Assembly (NCBI GenBank): GCA_003255025.1
Contig: QANY01007224.1
Span: 186,001-250,000 of the forward strand
Direction of reading: 5' to 3'
Source of the DNA: Datisca glomerata
Taxonomy: Eukaryota; Streptophyta; Magnoliopsida; Cucurbitales; Datiscaceae
DNA: 64,000 nt
A program made the position numbers and the translations under genes. A model generated the notes under the pieces. It was not told the origin of the DNA, did no database searches, and worked only from the letters and a program-made list of their open reading frames with translations. Positions 1 through 11,289 of this stretch are shown here, piece by piece; position 1 is the first letter of the stretch; each line of letters opens with the position of its first letter.

Positions 1-778
1 AAATAAGGGTATTCTTGGTATTTTGAGAAACTTTAACGCCGTTAGTAGAGAAAATAATGTTTTTGAGTTTTTTAGTCTCATAAAATTTCAAGGGAGGTCT
101 TTGTCTTTTCTTAAATTGCAGAGTGTGTCTGAATCTTTTAGGTAAATCTCAAGGAATGTATAAATCTTTTAAATAAACCTCAGGGAAAGTGTCTGAATCT
201 TTTAAATAAATGTCATGGAGTGTTCAAGTATTTTTCCTTAATCTTTTTAACTTGAAACTGCTTTTAGAATTTTAGCCTAATTTTTAAACATATGTTAGAA
301 AAAGTCTACAGAGGCACAAAGAAAATATACAAAGCCCTTAAGCACTTGCAGCTCTATTTTTTTCTGAATGATGTTTGTAAAAAGTATATTTTTAGGTTAT
401 GCTGACTTCAATGACTTATTTTTATGTCTTAATTTGTTGATTCTGTTATTTTAATTTAAGATAAAAATGGGTTAGATAACGAGGATATCACAGATGTGTT
501 ATTTTAATCATCAAATGCACCATATTTAGATTAGATATTTCAAATTTTAAATTTTGAGCATTAATTATATCATTAATTCTTACATATTTCACATCGATAT
601 ATCGTATATATACTTCTGATATACCTGAAAAATCATCACACACATCATATATAGATTATGGTCATTTTAATAAAGAAAAATTATTGACAGATTAAGAAAC
701 CTGCTATTTATCTAAAACTATTGAAAACTGTTATTTCTTAAAACAACCCCAAAATTTGTCTATTCTGTAAAATTTTCT
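1..778. other. AT-rich intergenic DNA, no gene seen
   Basis: No open frame longer than 60 codons and no recognisable protein similarity on either strand. The only structure I see is a short degenerate tandem repeat at about 124-226. The rest is AT-rich spacer. Confidence 0.6.
124..226. repeat. Degenerate tandem repeat, about 35 bp x 3
   Basis: Three consecutive units share the core TGAATCTTTTA or TAAATCTTTTA followed by AATAAA and a CTCA(A/G)GGAA-like stretch. The units have drifted, so this is an old minisatellite remnant. No function is suggested. Confidence 0.5.
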
Positions 779-786
779 TTAGCTAT

Positions 787-1185
787 TAGGGTTGTTCAAA
801 TTGTCCAGAACCAACTGAACCGAACTAAAAATGATCAATTCAGTCGGTTCTTTATATGTGTTCGGTTCAGGAAAATGAGAGAACCGAAGTTTCGGTTCAG
901 TTAAAAAATTTGATGATTTTCGAACCGAACCAAACCAAATTATTAAACATATTATTTTTTTATTTTTTATACATAATTTTCATATAAACCCGAACCGAAA
1001 CAAAACTTTGATTTTATATTATTTTTTCCAATAATATCATTTTAAAATTTATTTTTAATTAATAATATCAAACCGAATAACCAAACCAAAACCGAAACTC
1101 ACGGTTCGGTTCAGTTCGACTCTTATAGCATGAACGATTTAGTTCAGTTCGATTTTATTACCGAACCAAACCGTGAACACCCCTA
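787..1185. mobile_element. Non-autonomous hAT-like element, 399 bp
   Basis: The left end reads TAGGGTTGTTCA and the right end GAACACCCCTA, an imperfect terminal inverted repeat. The flanking 8-mers TTAGCTAT (779-786) and TTAGATAT (1186-1193) match at 7 of 8 positions, the duplication length expected of hAT transposons. The interior is rich in GGTTCGG and CCGAACC words in both orientations and encodes nothing. It belongs to the same GGGGTGTxCA-ended family as the elements at 47290, 49681 and 52526. The ends and duplication are seen directly; the hAT assignment is inferred from them. Confidence 0.65.
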
Positions 1186-1242
1186 TTAGATATTGCTATT
1201 TAGTCTTAGTAACGCTGCATCTTCAACATCTGTACATTTTAA

Positions 1243-1378
1243 GTTTGTATCGGACCGTGAAGCTTTTCTTACTCTTTTTCATCTGCATCTTCATCTCCAT
1301 TCTAATCAGCTAAGTTGGTATCAGACCGTGAAGCTTTTCTTACTCATCTTCATCTTCATCTTCATCTCCATTCTAATC
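1243..1378. repeat. Tandem duplication, about 70 bp x 2
   Basis: Two adjacent copies (about 1243-1309 and 1313-1378) share GACCGTGAAGCTTTTCTTACT and end in a CATCTTCATCTCCATTCTAATCA-like run. The second copy begins TTGGTATCAGACC, which resembles a tRNA-iMet primer-binding site, so the segment may come from an LTR element, but no LTRs are visible. Two short open frames here follow the CATCTT repeat and are not considered genes. Confidence 0.55.
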
Positions 1379-1385
1379 ATTTGCA

Positions 1386-2719
1386 ACTCTTCAGTCCAAG
1401 AAAGTTTCAAATGAAGTTTTTCCTTTGTCCAAATGTTCACTTAGACTGTCTAATAGTTCCAGTTGTAATTCTGTTTCTTCTAAAAATGGTGTTAACCAAT
1501 TGGGTAAACATCATCTGTCACTAAGGCTTTAAGTAATCCAGTGGAAGACAGGATTAGTTCAAGAGACGAGAAACAAAAATGAAGAAATAAATCTTTAACA
1601 GCCACGGAAATCCACTATGATCAAGACTATCATCACTTGGCAACAATAAGCTTTGTCAACAGATTGATTAAGGTCCAGCCAATTGATTGAATGTCCATCA
1701 GCATTTTTCAGAAACTTAAGCTTTGTAAACAACAGATTATCATGTTTGAGAAAGCATTTGTAAGTGTTAATCAGTTGAAGAACGAATCTATCAACAGATG
1801 AATGAATTAAGCATATAAACTAGATGAAGATTCATGCTACAACATATCCAAGTCGATCAACGTTTTTGCAGACGTCGTCCACACGGCAAACTATCAAAAC
1901 CGAATAACTGGAAATGGAATAGAAATGTATCAAGTCTTTTCCTGCACAGCTTTTTATTATGTTCAGTCACCCTTGAGGAATGAATGATTCCATAAATGGT
2001 TAAATCATATTGAACTGCTTAGAATCTGATTATGTCCACATTGTACTTGTACCTACTTGTTTTATAAAAAGTATATCCTTGAAAAGAAACTGAGGAAAAA
2101 AAGTGATGAAAATAGAAAAGGGAAACCTCTAATCCTGGAGACTTTTTGTGGCGGAGGCAAGTTCAGCAAAACAAGCTTCGAGTAAAGATTCATACGTGAA
2201 TTGATTCAAATTTCAACTGGAGGCTCATGAGCAGACATGCAGCATCTTACAAGCGGGAAACTCGAATGGAAGACAGGAAACTTATCAACAACACAAACTG
2301 CCTAAATTTGATGAGGCCTGTAGAGTCTCTCAAACTGCTCATGATTACATAACCTGTCTTAATGTTGGAGTTTACCCAATCTCTGCAGTGTCTGCAAAAT
2401 GATTGCTTATATTCTCCAACAGATATGGGAAACAAAAAGTGTGGACTTTAACAACTAATTTTGGTTAGACGGGAAGAAAACAAATACAACTGCGTTTGCC
2501 ACAAAGTAATTCTAAAATTCATAGAAACCTATGTCAGCTAACATTTGAATCCGATTACTAGTAGTTCTAGTGTCTACCTGATAAAAAGAAGTATCCAAGT
2601 GACTAAAATGTAGCATCACAAATTACATGGTAATATAAACAAATTCAAAATTTACCATCATGACTGACGGAAAGAAGCCTTCAATTTCACATATGTCTGC
2701 ATCGACACAGTCACAAACA
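1386..2719. other. Non-coding region downstream of presenilin
   Basis: This lies 3' of the minus-strand presenilin stop and its right part probably includes the 3' UTR. No protein-coding similarity is seen. About 90 bp at 1550-1640 resembles 5888-5990 downstream of the next minus-strand gene, which suggests a diverged duplicated segment. Short open frames here have no family resemblance. Confidence 0.5.
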
Positions 2720-4090
2720 TCAGAACATCAATAAATTGGTGGCTGTTCCTACAACAAATGGTTCCATCAACAATCGAGTCAAGAAGTAGAAAATGACACC
2801 CAGTGTGATAGATATGGGAAGGGCAGGCAAGGCTCTTCGACAAACCGATAACAAAATAAGAGTGCACCCAAGTCCTGATATAATCGCAAGGTAACAAGCA
2901 TAAACTGTCATGAGATCATACATTGCAGCTCTACCCACAAGAACACTGTAGAAGATGAAGTCTCCAAGTCCAAGTTTAATGCCTTTATCTGTAACCTCGA
3001 TTATATCCCTTGTTGATTCTCTGTCATTCCCTAAACCAGTCATTTGAACAAGAGGAGACATTTCCTCATCCACAACAATCTCAGTGTTCCTAGTGCCGAC
3101 TTCCCAGCCTCTGTCCGATGGTGCAACTACTGCAGAATTCGAGGAGCCACTACTAGACGGCCGCGTTTCACGCATATTACCCACCAAAGGTGAGTTCTCC
3201 CCTTCGTCTCCAGTGGTTTCAACTTCTGCATTCTGAAAATTCCCAACTTCAACAGCAGTGTAAACAGAATTATCCCTATTTCCACTCTCATTTCGATTCA
3301 CATTGTCATTTGAAACAGCTTGAAGCTCAACTGACCCAGAATCCGATACCCCAGCGACCAACATTCCCAAAGCCGTCCCTCTATTTCCCGAACCCCTCGA
3401 TACCGTCGGCCGAGCCTCATAGACCAAAGCCGGAAGCTCTTCGTCACGGGTTGAGGCCAATTCCACCAACAGCTTAAGCGGCCCACCAGGTGCCAAAACA
3501 GCTACTAAATCGTACAGAGCCAATGCCACAAGCAAAACCCACGTAGTCCACTCAGGCAGTTTGGAGAACCAGGTAGCCACGATTATCCCCAAGGACACCA
3601 TATACGCTTGCCTCAAAACGATCGGAAGCCCATCGGAGAACACCGACAGCACGCCCACCACCGTAAAGTTGAAAAGCAACACAAAACACGTTATCGAATC
3701 AACGGGAATTGAAAAATGCTGAATTATGGACAAGAAAATAGAACCGCCCATGGTTCCCAGCACGAAAAAGGCAGAGAAACGCATGTAGTTCTTCAGGAAA
3801 TTGGTGAAGTTGTAGTAGTAGAGGAGAACGAGGACGAAGGTGACGATGGCGATTAGGACGACAAAAACCAAGGCGTTGAGAACGGCGCCTTCGAACTTTT
3901 GAGCAGCGGAGTCGGAGGGGGTTTCGAGGTAGACAAGGTTAGCAGCAGTGCGAATGGGGGCGGAAGAGGAGAAAGGGTTAGATGGGGAGAGGGAATAGAC
4001 CAAGAGAACGACAAGGAACATGCAGATTGAGACAGGAGACATGACGCCAATGATCTCGACGCCGATTGACTCCAATATGCTCGACTCCAT
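2720..4090 (-). CDS. Presenilin (gamma-secretase catalytic subunit), intronless
   Basis: This encodes a 456-residue polytopic aspartyl protease of the presenilin family, the catalytic subunit of the gamma-secretase complex of endomembranes. Seen in the protein: hydrophobic segments from about residue 14 onward; the first catalytic Asp in ALYDLVAVLAPGGPLKLL (Asp194); a long hydrophilic loop at about 215-365; the second catalytic Asp in LGLGDFIFYSVL (Asp377); and the PALP motif at 422-425 in the C-terminal part. The N-terminus MESSILESIGVEIIGVM matches the Arabidopsis PS1-type (At1g08700) from memory. I start at the ATG at 4090; the frame is open 75 bp further upstream but only to a TTG codon. 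The whole frame is uninterrupted, so the gene is a single coding exon, and nothing suggests inactivation. Confidence 0.95.
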   Translation of the reverse strand: MESSILESIGVEIIGVMSPVSICMFLVVLLVYSLSPSNPFSSSAPIRTAANLVYLETPSDSAAQKFEGAVLNALVFVVLIAIVTFVLVLLYYYNFTNFLKNYMRFSAFFVLGTMGGSIFLSIIQHFSIPVDSITCFVLLFNFTVVGVLSVFSDGLPIVLRQAYMVSLGIIVATWFSKLPEWTTWVLLVALALYDLVAVLAPGGPLKLLVELASTRDEELPALVYEARPTVSRGSGNRGTALGMLVAGVSDSGSVELQAVSNDNVNRNESGNRDNSVYTAVEVGNFQNAEVETTGDEGENSPLVGNMRETRPSSSGSSNSAVVAPSDRGWEVGTRNTEIVVDEEMSPLVQMTGLGNDRESTRDIIEVTDKGIKLGLGDFIFYSVLVGRAAMYDLMTVYACYLAIISGLGCTLILLSVCRRALPALPISITLGVIFYFLTRLLMEPFVVGTATNLLMF

Positions 4091-6129
4091 GGCCTTTGGA
4101 CTTTCGTCGAGCAGTTGTGGCTTCTTGCGATTTGGAAATGTCTTATGGCATCTCAGACAGATCAAGGGAGTAGGGTTGGAGTTTGGAGAGACTGATGGAG
4201 AGACGGGATCTTGCTAATTAGAATTAAGGATCTAGAAGCCAGAATTGGGAATGATGAAAATGTTGAATTAAAGATTCAAATGATCTTCTTCCATGTTTCT
4301 CCAAAACAAAGAATACTGTTCTTCAAGGAGAAGCTTATTCTAAGCTGATCGAAGCAGTTTTTACTTTTCTATGATGAGTTTCTCGGGATAATGGATCATT
4401 TTGGGAAGGTTTTCCGGGAAAATACACTTCTTGGTGCCAACCAATCAAAAGTAGAATTTTTTTTCTTTTCTGGAATTAATCATTCAATGAAAATAACATG
4501 TTCAAATACAATACTACTCCTTAATGATTTCTCATGTATCTCTTTTGTCTCTTTTGTCTTTGGCTAATGAGATTGATGTAGTACAAGCTCTGCAAGAAAG
4601 ATTCACACAGATATTGAAAAAACATGCACGAATACCGATCAATTAGACATCAAATTCTCTTTCAATTGCTCGTGATGACCGAAAATTTAGGAAAAAATAG
4701 AGGTACCCTCTCTTTAATTCTATTAAATCAAGTCTCAAAAATGCTTCCAGGGCTACAACCACATTTATGAAAAGAAAAACCTAAACCGCCTAAAATATTA
4801 AAAAAAGTTATGACATAAACGCATAAAAATAAATTACTAATCATCAGGATGGCAACGCGGCTGAATATGAAAAAAACTGAATTTTTTAATAAAAGTTATG
4901 GATGAAATAAAACTTTCTTAAAATGGCAAAAACATGATTTCGGAGGCCTAAACAACAGAATTTGCACCCTGGGACGCTTTCTCCTGAAATGGACCATTTT
5001 ACATTTTTTACAACACGTTATGTCACGTTCCTAACACATACCAATACCTTCCAGACACTTTTTAGAATAAAAATTAAATAAAGAAATATAAAGGAGTGTA
5101 AAATTATATGAACAAATATCTTAAAGTGTAAGTCCATATTGAGTAAAGGATGAAAATACAGAAGAAAGTAAAGTCCTTAAAGATATTGAATTTAAAATTA
5201 TATAAAATCATGTTTCTTTTTCCAAAACGCTTAACCTTTAAACTTTCTAAAACTAAAACTCACTCGATCAATCAGTGACATCTCCGATCAGTGTAGCTAT
5301 TATAATTGATCTTCTAGATATGATTGGTACTAAAATTAACTTTTTGTATGCAAATATCTATTTTACATGCCTATAAATATCATTATAAATATAAATAAAT
5401 ATGTGTGTAAAAAATATCTCTATATCCTACTTCTTTAAAAAATGACATGTTGACGTGTCAATATCATATCATATATGTATTGTGTGTCGATATGCGTGCT
5501 TATTAAATTTTATATAAATTTCGTTGTGTAAAGTTTGAATTTTATATAAATTTTGTTGTGTGAAGTTTACATTTTATACAAATTTCATTTTGTTTTTATT
5601 TAGTAAACACCCTTACCTTTTCTCATCAAAGACGAGCAAAGTTTTGATCCAGTTACACGCGTATCCACAAGACAAAAGGTTGGAAAAATACATTAATGTA
5701 ATTTACCGGAGAGTGGTTGACAGTTATTATAGCACAATACCAAAGAAAGTGAGAGAGTGGGGAAGTGTGAATTAGGAATGGGGTTCCTCTTCAAGAAACA
5801 CAATATTCCGTTAATTTGAACCAGACCAAGTGTTCGGGAAAAGGAGACTGAAGTTTCTTTTAAGTTCGATGACTGATTCAAATGAAAGACAATATTAGTT
5901 CAAGAGAGGAGGAAAAAAAAAGAAGAATAAATTATTCTTAACACTGCGAAAATCCATTATCTCTATGATCATGACTGTCATCATCACCGCGTTAACAAAA
6001 AAAATTGAGAGAAAGATAGTGATATGGCAAAATTTACCATAAATCACTTGAAGAAATATTGCAGGTTCAGGAAAACAAAGTATATAACACATGAAAGAAA
6101 GCTAACCCATACACAAGAGCTAGAATATT
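4091..6129. other. Intergenic region between presenilin and PLAC8 gene
   Basis: The left end should hold the presenilin 5' UTR and promoter; a polypyrimidine or TATA box cannot be placed with confidence. The remainder is AT-rich with no supported gene. Its right end is probably the 3' UTR of the PLAC8 gene. It contains a small tandem repeat at 5505-5590 and a segment (about 5888-5990) resembling 1550-1640. Confidence 0.5.
5505..5592. repeat. Short tandem repeat, about 40 bp x 2-3
   Basis: The words TTTTATATAAATTTCGTTGTGT, AAAGTTTGAATTTTATATAAATTT and TGTTGTGTGAAGTTTACATTTTATACAAATTTC succeed each other, giving just over two copies of a roughly 40-bp AT-rich unit. Non-coding. Confidence 0.55.
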
Positions 6130-8493
6130 TTAGTGTTGCTCCTGACCCGATTGCATATTCTGGACAGGCGGGGCCGTGACAACAGCTACATTCAAATCGG
6201 GAGTCCCAGAATTACCCGACCGTTCACGGATTTCCCTATTTTCTTGACATAGGGCACAGAGATGGCAAAAGAAATGAGTCATCAAATCCCCACATGGTGC
6301 TTCCTGCGTTAGATATTAGTATAAGTAGCGAAAGGTTTTGTTCAGTCAGTTAACTAAGCAGGAAAACTACAAATATCAGTTGGCCAGTTCTGTACAGACA
6401 CACAAAAGATATACTCTACACAATATGCACCTTCTCCCCCTCATTTCCACATGCATCAAACAATAAGGAAGGAAAAAGAAAAGTTCATCTATAGTTTGAG
6501 AAAATTTATAACCAAACGTCAAGCATACATGGTGGATATAGATGAATCAGCGCTATCCTATTCCTGATCAAAGCAAGGAATCAAGTTGTCTCTTTCCACC
6601 TACGAAAAAGTGAAAAGAGCATCCTTTTTGCAAGGTAGAGACAAGACCATGCAAGAAGCAATAATAATGTTGAAAGTGGATGTGGTTTATTTAGATATTA
6701 ATCAGCCAAAAATAGAGGGCAAATAAGTTTGACTTGAGGTCAGCCTTACGAATGAAATCTCATACCGGCAAATTATACTTGGATCGTAGAGCCCTGCGGT
6801 AGCCACATGCATAACAGGCCACAAAACATCCAGGCAAACCCAAGAAAATGCCTTCAGTCAGTGCGCAGCAGATTGTATTGACAAGTGCCCACAGAATAGA
6901 ATGAGTCATGCATGAACCTATGAAAGTCCCTGAACCCAAAAACTCTGCATTTTTTCCAAATAGAAGACATGGACAAAAAATACCCATACAACCTGAACAA
7001 ATAAAACAAACAAATAAATAAACTTCCACAAGTTGATATCTCTTAATTAAATTGTAACTTCTTTGATTGTAAGAAAGACATATATTGACAAAAAAAAAAC
7101 CACTATACTTGCGGGAAGAGTTAACATCTTAACAACCTTTGCAAAACCAATAATCTTGAATTCACCAACAGACCATACCTCTTAATTTCTATAGCATCAC
7201 ATTTAAAAAATGATATGTATGGTTGTTTTGCTACATGAGGGCTGGGAAAATGAGTAGAATAGAGATAATTGAAGAATGGGTGCTGCTTCAACAGTCCAGG
7301 AGTGGCCCAAAACAACATTCGAAGGAGGAATAAGAGAATTTGAGTAGTTTATTTATGTTTAAAATGAGTATCCAATGATTGCTCTTCATTCTCTTTCCCG
7401 AGGCAGCTAACTCCCTATAAAAACTAGGCAGACTTAGAAATAGGCCAAAACAATATAAGAACATACTAAAACTCAAATTCCACCAAAAAAGAAAGTACAT
7501 ATGTAGTTGATAAACTTTTCTTGCAGGCTAGCAGCCAACAGTAAGAATCCTAACTGGACTCGAAACTATTCAAATTAAGAACATTAAGAAACTATCTAAA
7601 CTATACAAGGCCATGAGGGCGAAAATGTTTTGCCTAATTGCATCAGCAACTGTGCGAACAATGAAATGCTCATCGATTGTAAGTTCAGTTCCTAACTAAA
7701 CTACTGTGGTTTAGTTTCAACGCCGGATGTTCTTAAACAATGAGAACTCAAGTCCTCCATTCAAGGACACAAACATGTGGTACAAAATTGAAGAAGTTTG
7801 TAACAACTGGAGACTAGAAATGGGAGGGCTTTTCATGAGAAGGGGGAGAAACCTGCCAAAAAGGATGCTGGAAATGCTTTCATGATTAGAAGATTGGCTA
7901 AGGTTCTTTTTTTGGTTTCATTGTATTAGATGACTCATGCAGTACTTTTTATACACCCACTTTGGGGGGAGTTTTTTCCAAGAAACTTCCAGCATCCGCT
8001 GATGGTAAAAAGGAATCTATTGATATTCAATTCCACATTGTAAAGGGCTTTTTCTATAAGAACATCATAAAGGGAATTTCAGACAACAAAACCAAATCCT
8101 AGCTGCTCAAGATTTGATCATGATGCAGTAAACATAAACTACAGAGAAAGCTACCCTCCAACTTTATACAAGTTTTCATAATGAAAAGGAGCCTGTACTA
8201 TAATGTTATCTGGCAATATACACTTAAAGAAAAAGTAGCAATATTTTTTTCCCACACTCAAGAGGCACCTTTAAAATTTTCCTTCTGAGAAATCAAGGTC
8301 ACAAGGCAGAAAGTAGCATACAAATCTGGATGTCGTCGCAACATGCACAAATTCCAGAAGACCACTGATTCTTTCCTTCAATAATCTGAGGTTGCATGGG
8401 AAGTTCCTCATTGCGCACCACAATTTCCGATTCTGAATCCAAATCTTCCAGGGGAACATAAGAAGGCGGGAGATAACTGTTTTGGCCTTTCAT
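6130..8493 (-). CDS. PLAC8 (cysteine-rich) family membrane protein, 3 exons
   Basis: Coding exons are 8322-8493, 6766-6992 and 6130-6303 on the minus strand (172+227+174 nt, 190 residues). All junctions are GT-AG and keep frame: a TGT codon is split across intron 1 and intron 2 is in phase 0. The product has an N-terminal hydrophilic arm, then the PLAC8 signature GICACCDDIQICCMGIFCPCLLFGKNAEFLG at about residues 47-77 (CCxxxxCPC core), two hydrophobic segments, the ACYACGYRRALRSKYNLP stretch, and the EAPCGDLMTHFFCHLCALCQENREIRER block near the end. Plant members (cell number regulator, FW2.2-like, plant cadmium resistance proteins) act at membranes in organ-size control or metal transport; which applies here cannot be told. 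The start ATG at 8493 is the first in frame and is followed directly by homologous sequence. Confidence 0.88.
6993..8321 (-). other. Intron 1 of the PLAC8 gene
   Basis: A 1.3-kb intron with donor GTATGC and acceptor TTCAG. No coding content was recognised. It holds an 11-bp inverted repeat (GGATGCTGGAA at 7862-7872 and TTCCAGCATCC at 7987-7997) spaced by about 114 bp. Confidence 0.7.
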
Positions 8494-9322
8494 CCTTCTT
8501 ATACTACAATTTGTTTGTACCTCCGGGCTTTCTTACCGATAATGTGTCTGCTCTCTGTATCAGTTAAAGCCAATACAACTATTAGATGAGCTAATAATAA
8601 ATTCTTAAATCGATCTCTAATTTAAATAGAGGTAAATACACTATCATCACTGAAAAAAAAATATCTTTTAGAGTTCGAAGATAAAATAACCTCTCCATTC
8701 ACTAGCAGCCCTGAAAATAAACACGATGGCATAGCAAAGGTGCTCTAAAATTATTGGCATGAGCATACAAACACGCCAAGGTACACCAAGAGCAGCAGTA
8801 AAGAAATCAAGACAATAAACATTCAAAAGATTCACGAAGAAATCAGTAACCCAAAAGAAAATATACAGAATCAAATCCAAATAACGATAATTCCCAGCCT
8901 AGCAAAAGAAAGAAGATAGTAAATTACATATATTGCGAGAGAGAAAGATAACATACAGATGAAAATGGAAGCAAAATGGAAGAAAAGAGAAACAAATAAA
9001 AAGCAGCAACGAACAGGAGAAATACATGAGGTTCGAATACTTCATGAATTCATAAGACCGAAAGCCCCTAGGTTTCAAAAGACAACCAGCAGTTAGATAT
9101 CGGTTAATCGACCAATTGCGAATGTTAGAGAGTACAAACTTACTGGTGTAGGACATTAGTCCATTGAAGAGCAGAGCAATGCTTTTCCTTTCCCTCTGTT
9201 TTCTCCCGTCCGAAATAATCGCAGCAAAATCAAGTTTTAAAATCTGTTTGTGGTTTTACAACAATTATTCTCAGGTTTACCTTACTTTCTTGGGTAAACA
9301 ACGGGCAGTGGGCATGGCCCTT
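8494..9322. other. Upstream region of the PLAC8 gene
   Basis: Expected to contain the 5' UTR, perhaps with a leader intron, and the promoter of the minus-strand PLAC8 gene. Two hydrophobic open frames on the minus strand (8668-8880 and 8899-9156) show no family resemblance and are not called. The exact transcription start is not visible. Confidence 0.4.
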
Positions 9323-9719
9323 GGAGTAATTTTCATTTTAAGTCATTTACTTTAAAAATTAGTAGATTTACTTTAAAAACCAGTAAAATAGACCTATCAA
9401 TTTTTTCTTTTTCACGTTATATCTTTCTTTCGTTAAATTTTTATTAAAAATATTAAGGATTGATCATAATTTATTATTTTAATAAAATAATTTAACTAGA
9501 CAGCAACATAATTCCTCAAATTAACCTTAATTCCTCCCTCCTTTCTTCTTCCTCTTCGGAGACCCGAGACCCCTATTCTTCTTCTTCCATTTTCACGGAG
9601 CCATTGTTGCAGCAACCCCTGCATTTTTTTACTTTGTTCTACTATCATAATCATACAAGGGACCTTTTGATATTTTTACGGACAGTTTTGGGAGGGGGAC
9701 GGTGAAGCTGGTGACGAAG

Positions 9720-9911
9720 ATGCTTGCTCTTCCACTTGGCTACGTCTCAGCATCATTGGCCATGGAATGCTGCTCACTGAAGCATCTTAGAGTCATGGCT
9801 AATGGATTTCCTTCGTTTCTCCCCAAAGAAGTTGAAAATATCAAAGACCCATTTGCTCGAAAGCTCGCTTCACAGATTGAGAGGGTGCCCGTACATGTAC
9901 CTCTTTACTCG
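9720..9911 (+). pseudogene. Captured first exon of an alpha/beta-hydrolase gene
   Basis: The frame from the ATG at 9720 reads about 64 codons and ends at a good donor (GTAAGC at 9912). The stretch FPSFLPKEVENIKDPFARKLASQIERVPV resembles the N-terminal region of the plant plastid alpha/beta hydrolase typified by Arabidopsis At1g13820, recognised from memory. The hydrolase core (nucleophile elbow GxSxG, catalytic Asp and His) is absent from the downstream DNA, so no complete enzyme can be made here. The fragment lies between the arms of a Mutator-like inverted repeat, which points to transduplication. It could still be spliced to a cryptic downstream exon. Confidence 0.5.
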
Positions 9912-10790
9912 TAAGCAAATCTCTCAAACCACATCATCATCTCTCTCTCCCCCTTGCTCTAAGCTTTACCATTTAGTAACAGTTACATTATTTTTTCATT
10001 TTTTCATGTTTCCGTTTCTTTGCTTTTCTAGTTGTATTTCTTTTGCTTTTTTGTGCTTTACTCTGTTTCAAATTGCTATTCAGAACTTATTTTTTTCTTT
10101 TATCATACCTTTTTCTTCTTCTTCGATTTCATTTTGTTGGCTTACTCCACATTTTAGTCTTTATTTCAATCCAATTAGAGAAAAGAACAAATCTTTTTGA
10201 ATGTTCAGCAAGTTTCTCCCCACCCCATTATCCATCTCTCTGGAACAATATCATAAATAAGCGAAAACTAAAATAATTTCCTCATATTCTTTCTTTCTTT
10301 ACCGCTATTGCTAAAAATCTAATTAAAACCCATAATATTAATCCCTTTGGCCATTAATCAATTATTGCTTTCTTTCCCACCCCTCTCTCTCCCTTCCGTC
10401 TTTCTCCGTGCGTTTAAAGCTCTGCCTGCTGGAGTTTTGGACCCTTTAGCCTACCCACGCAAGAGACTCAAGTGGTTCATCGTCTTCAGAGCCATTAGAG
10501 CGAGTTTTAGCTCAAAAGAGACTCAGCGGACGGGATCGTCCCCACCCACTTGCAGATCAGCTATGTGGGGGTGCGAAGAAGAATACCTCGTTGAAGGAGA
10601 GCTCATGGCCCGTGGGTGGGGTGGTGGCGGAGCTCTGAGTTGATTTCTCTCCCCAGCAATAAGTCGCGAGCAGGGTGTTGGGAGTTTCGTGAGGTGGGTG
10701 GGGTTGGTCGTGGCTTGTCGGTGTGGGTGGGTTGGGGTTGTGAGCGTTTCGTATTGACAAGGGTATTTTGGAGTGGGAACTCAGGGAAGA
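9912..10790. other. Interior of the Mutator-like element
   Basis: The left half is pyrimidine-rich and could be the original intron 1 of the captured gene. The part at about 10420-10760 is clearly more GC-rich than its surroundings and open on both strands (10347-10643 plus; 10557-10760 minus), but neither translation is recognised. It could be a second captured host fragment. Confidence 0.4.
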
Positions 10791-11289
10791 AGAAAGAGGG
10801 GGATTATGAGTAATTTAGGTAATTTCTCTGTGTGGTTGTTGGGTAATTAAAAAGTTGATATGTCGTTAAATTACTTGTCATGTAATGTCATATCAGTAAA
10901 TCGTGATGGACGGTTAATATTTTTTAACAAAGATCCAACGGAAGATCTAACGTGAATAAAAAAGATAATTGTAGGTCTATTCTGTTAATTTTTAAAGTGG
11001 AGGGCCTAGATTAAAAATTACTTCAAACTACAGAGGGTAAAATTATAATTTATCCTACTTTTTTTAACCAAACCTATACCCATTGGAAAAAAATACCCAA
11101 ATTAAAACATGGGGTATTTGTAAATATACAATTTTTCAACTTTATCTTAGAAAAATATATCATTTTCTCAAATATAATAAAAATATATCTATGGTCCACC
11201 GAATCAAATTAACAAAAGCAAACATCTCTCTTCATTAATCATTTACCATCTTCATTTTTGGCTTCCTTTTGTCTTTCTTCTTTTCTTTT

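Larger units (their letters stand above)
9323..11060. mobile_element. Mutator-like (Pack-MULE-like) element with captured gene fragment
   Basis: The left arm (about 9323-9565) and the reverse complement of the right arm (about 10790-11027) are colinear. Shared words include AGTAATTTT, ACTTTAAAAATTA, AATAGACCTA with CAATT, TTCACGTTA, a TTAAAAA(A)TATTAA block and, further in, CTTTCTTCTTCC. This gives degenerate inverted arms over 200 bp long, characteristic of Mutator-like elements. The right arm runs about 35 bp beyond the left, so the left outer end is probably eroded, and no target-site duplication is evident. No transposase is present. The interior carries an exon-like piece of an alpha/beta hydrolase gene. 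The inverted arms are seen; the superfamily is inferred. Confidence 0.55.

Noticed and set aside
3190..3477. 95-codon plus-strand frame inside presenilin
   Set aside because: Antisense shadow of the well-supported minus-strand gene.
10347..10643. 98-codon frame as a gene
   Set aside because: Lies inside the Mutator-like element, unrecognised, and starts from a non-ATG codon.
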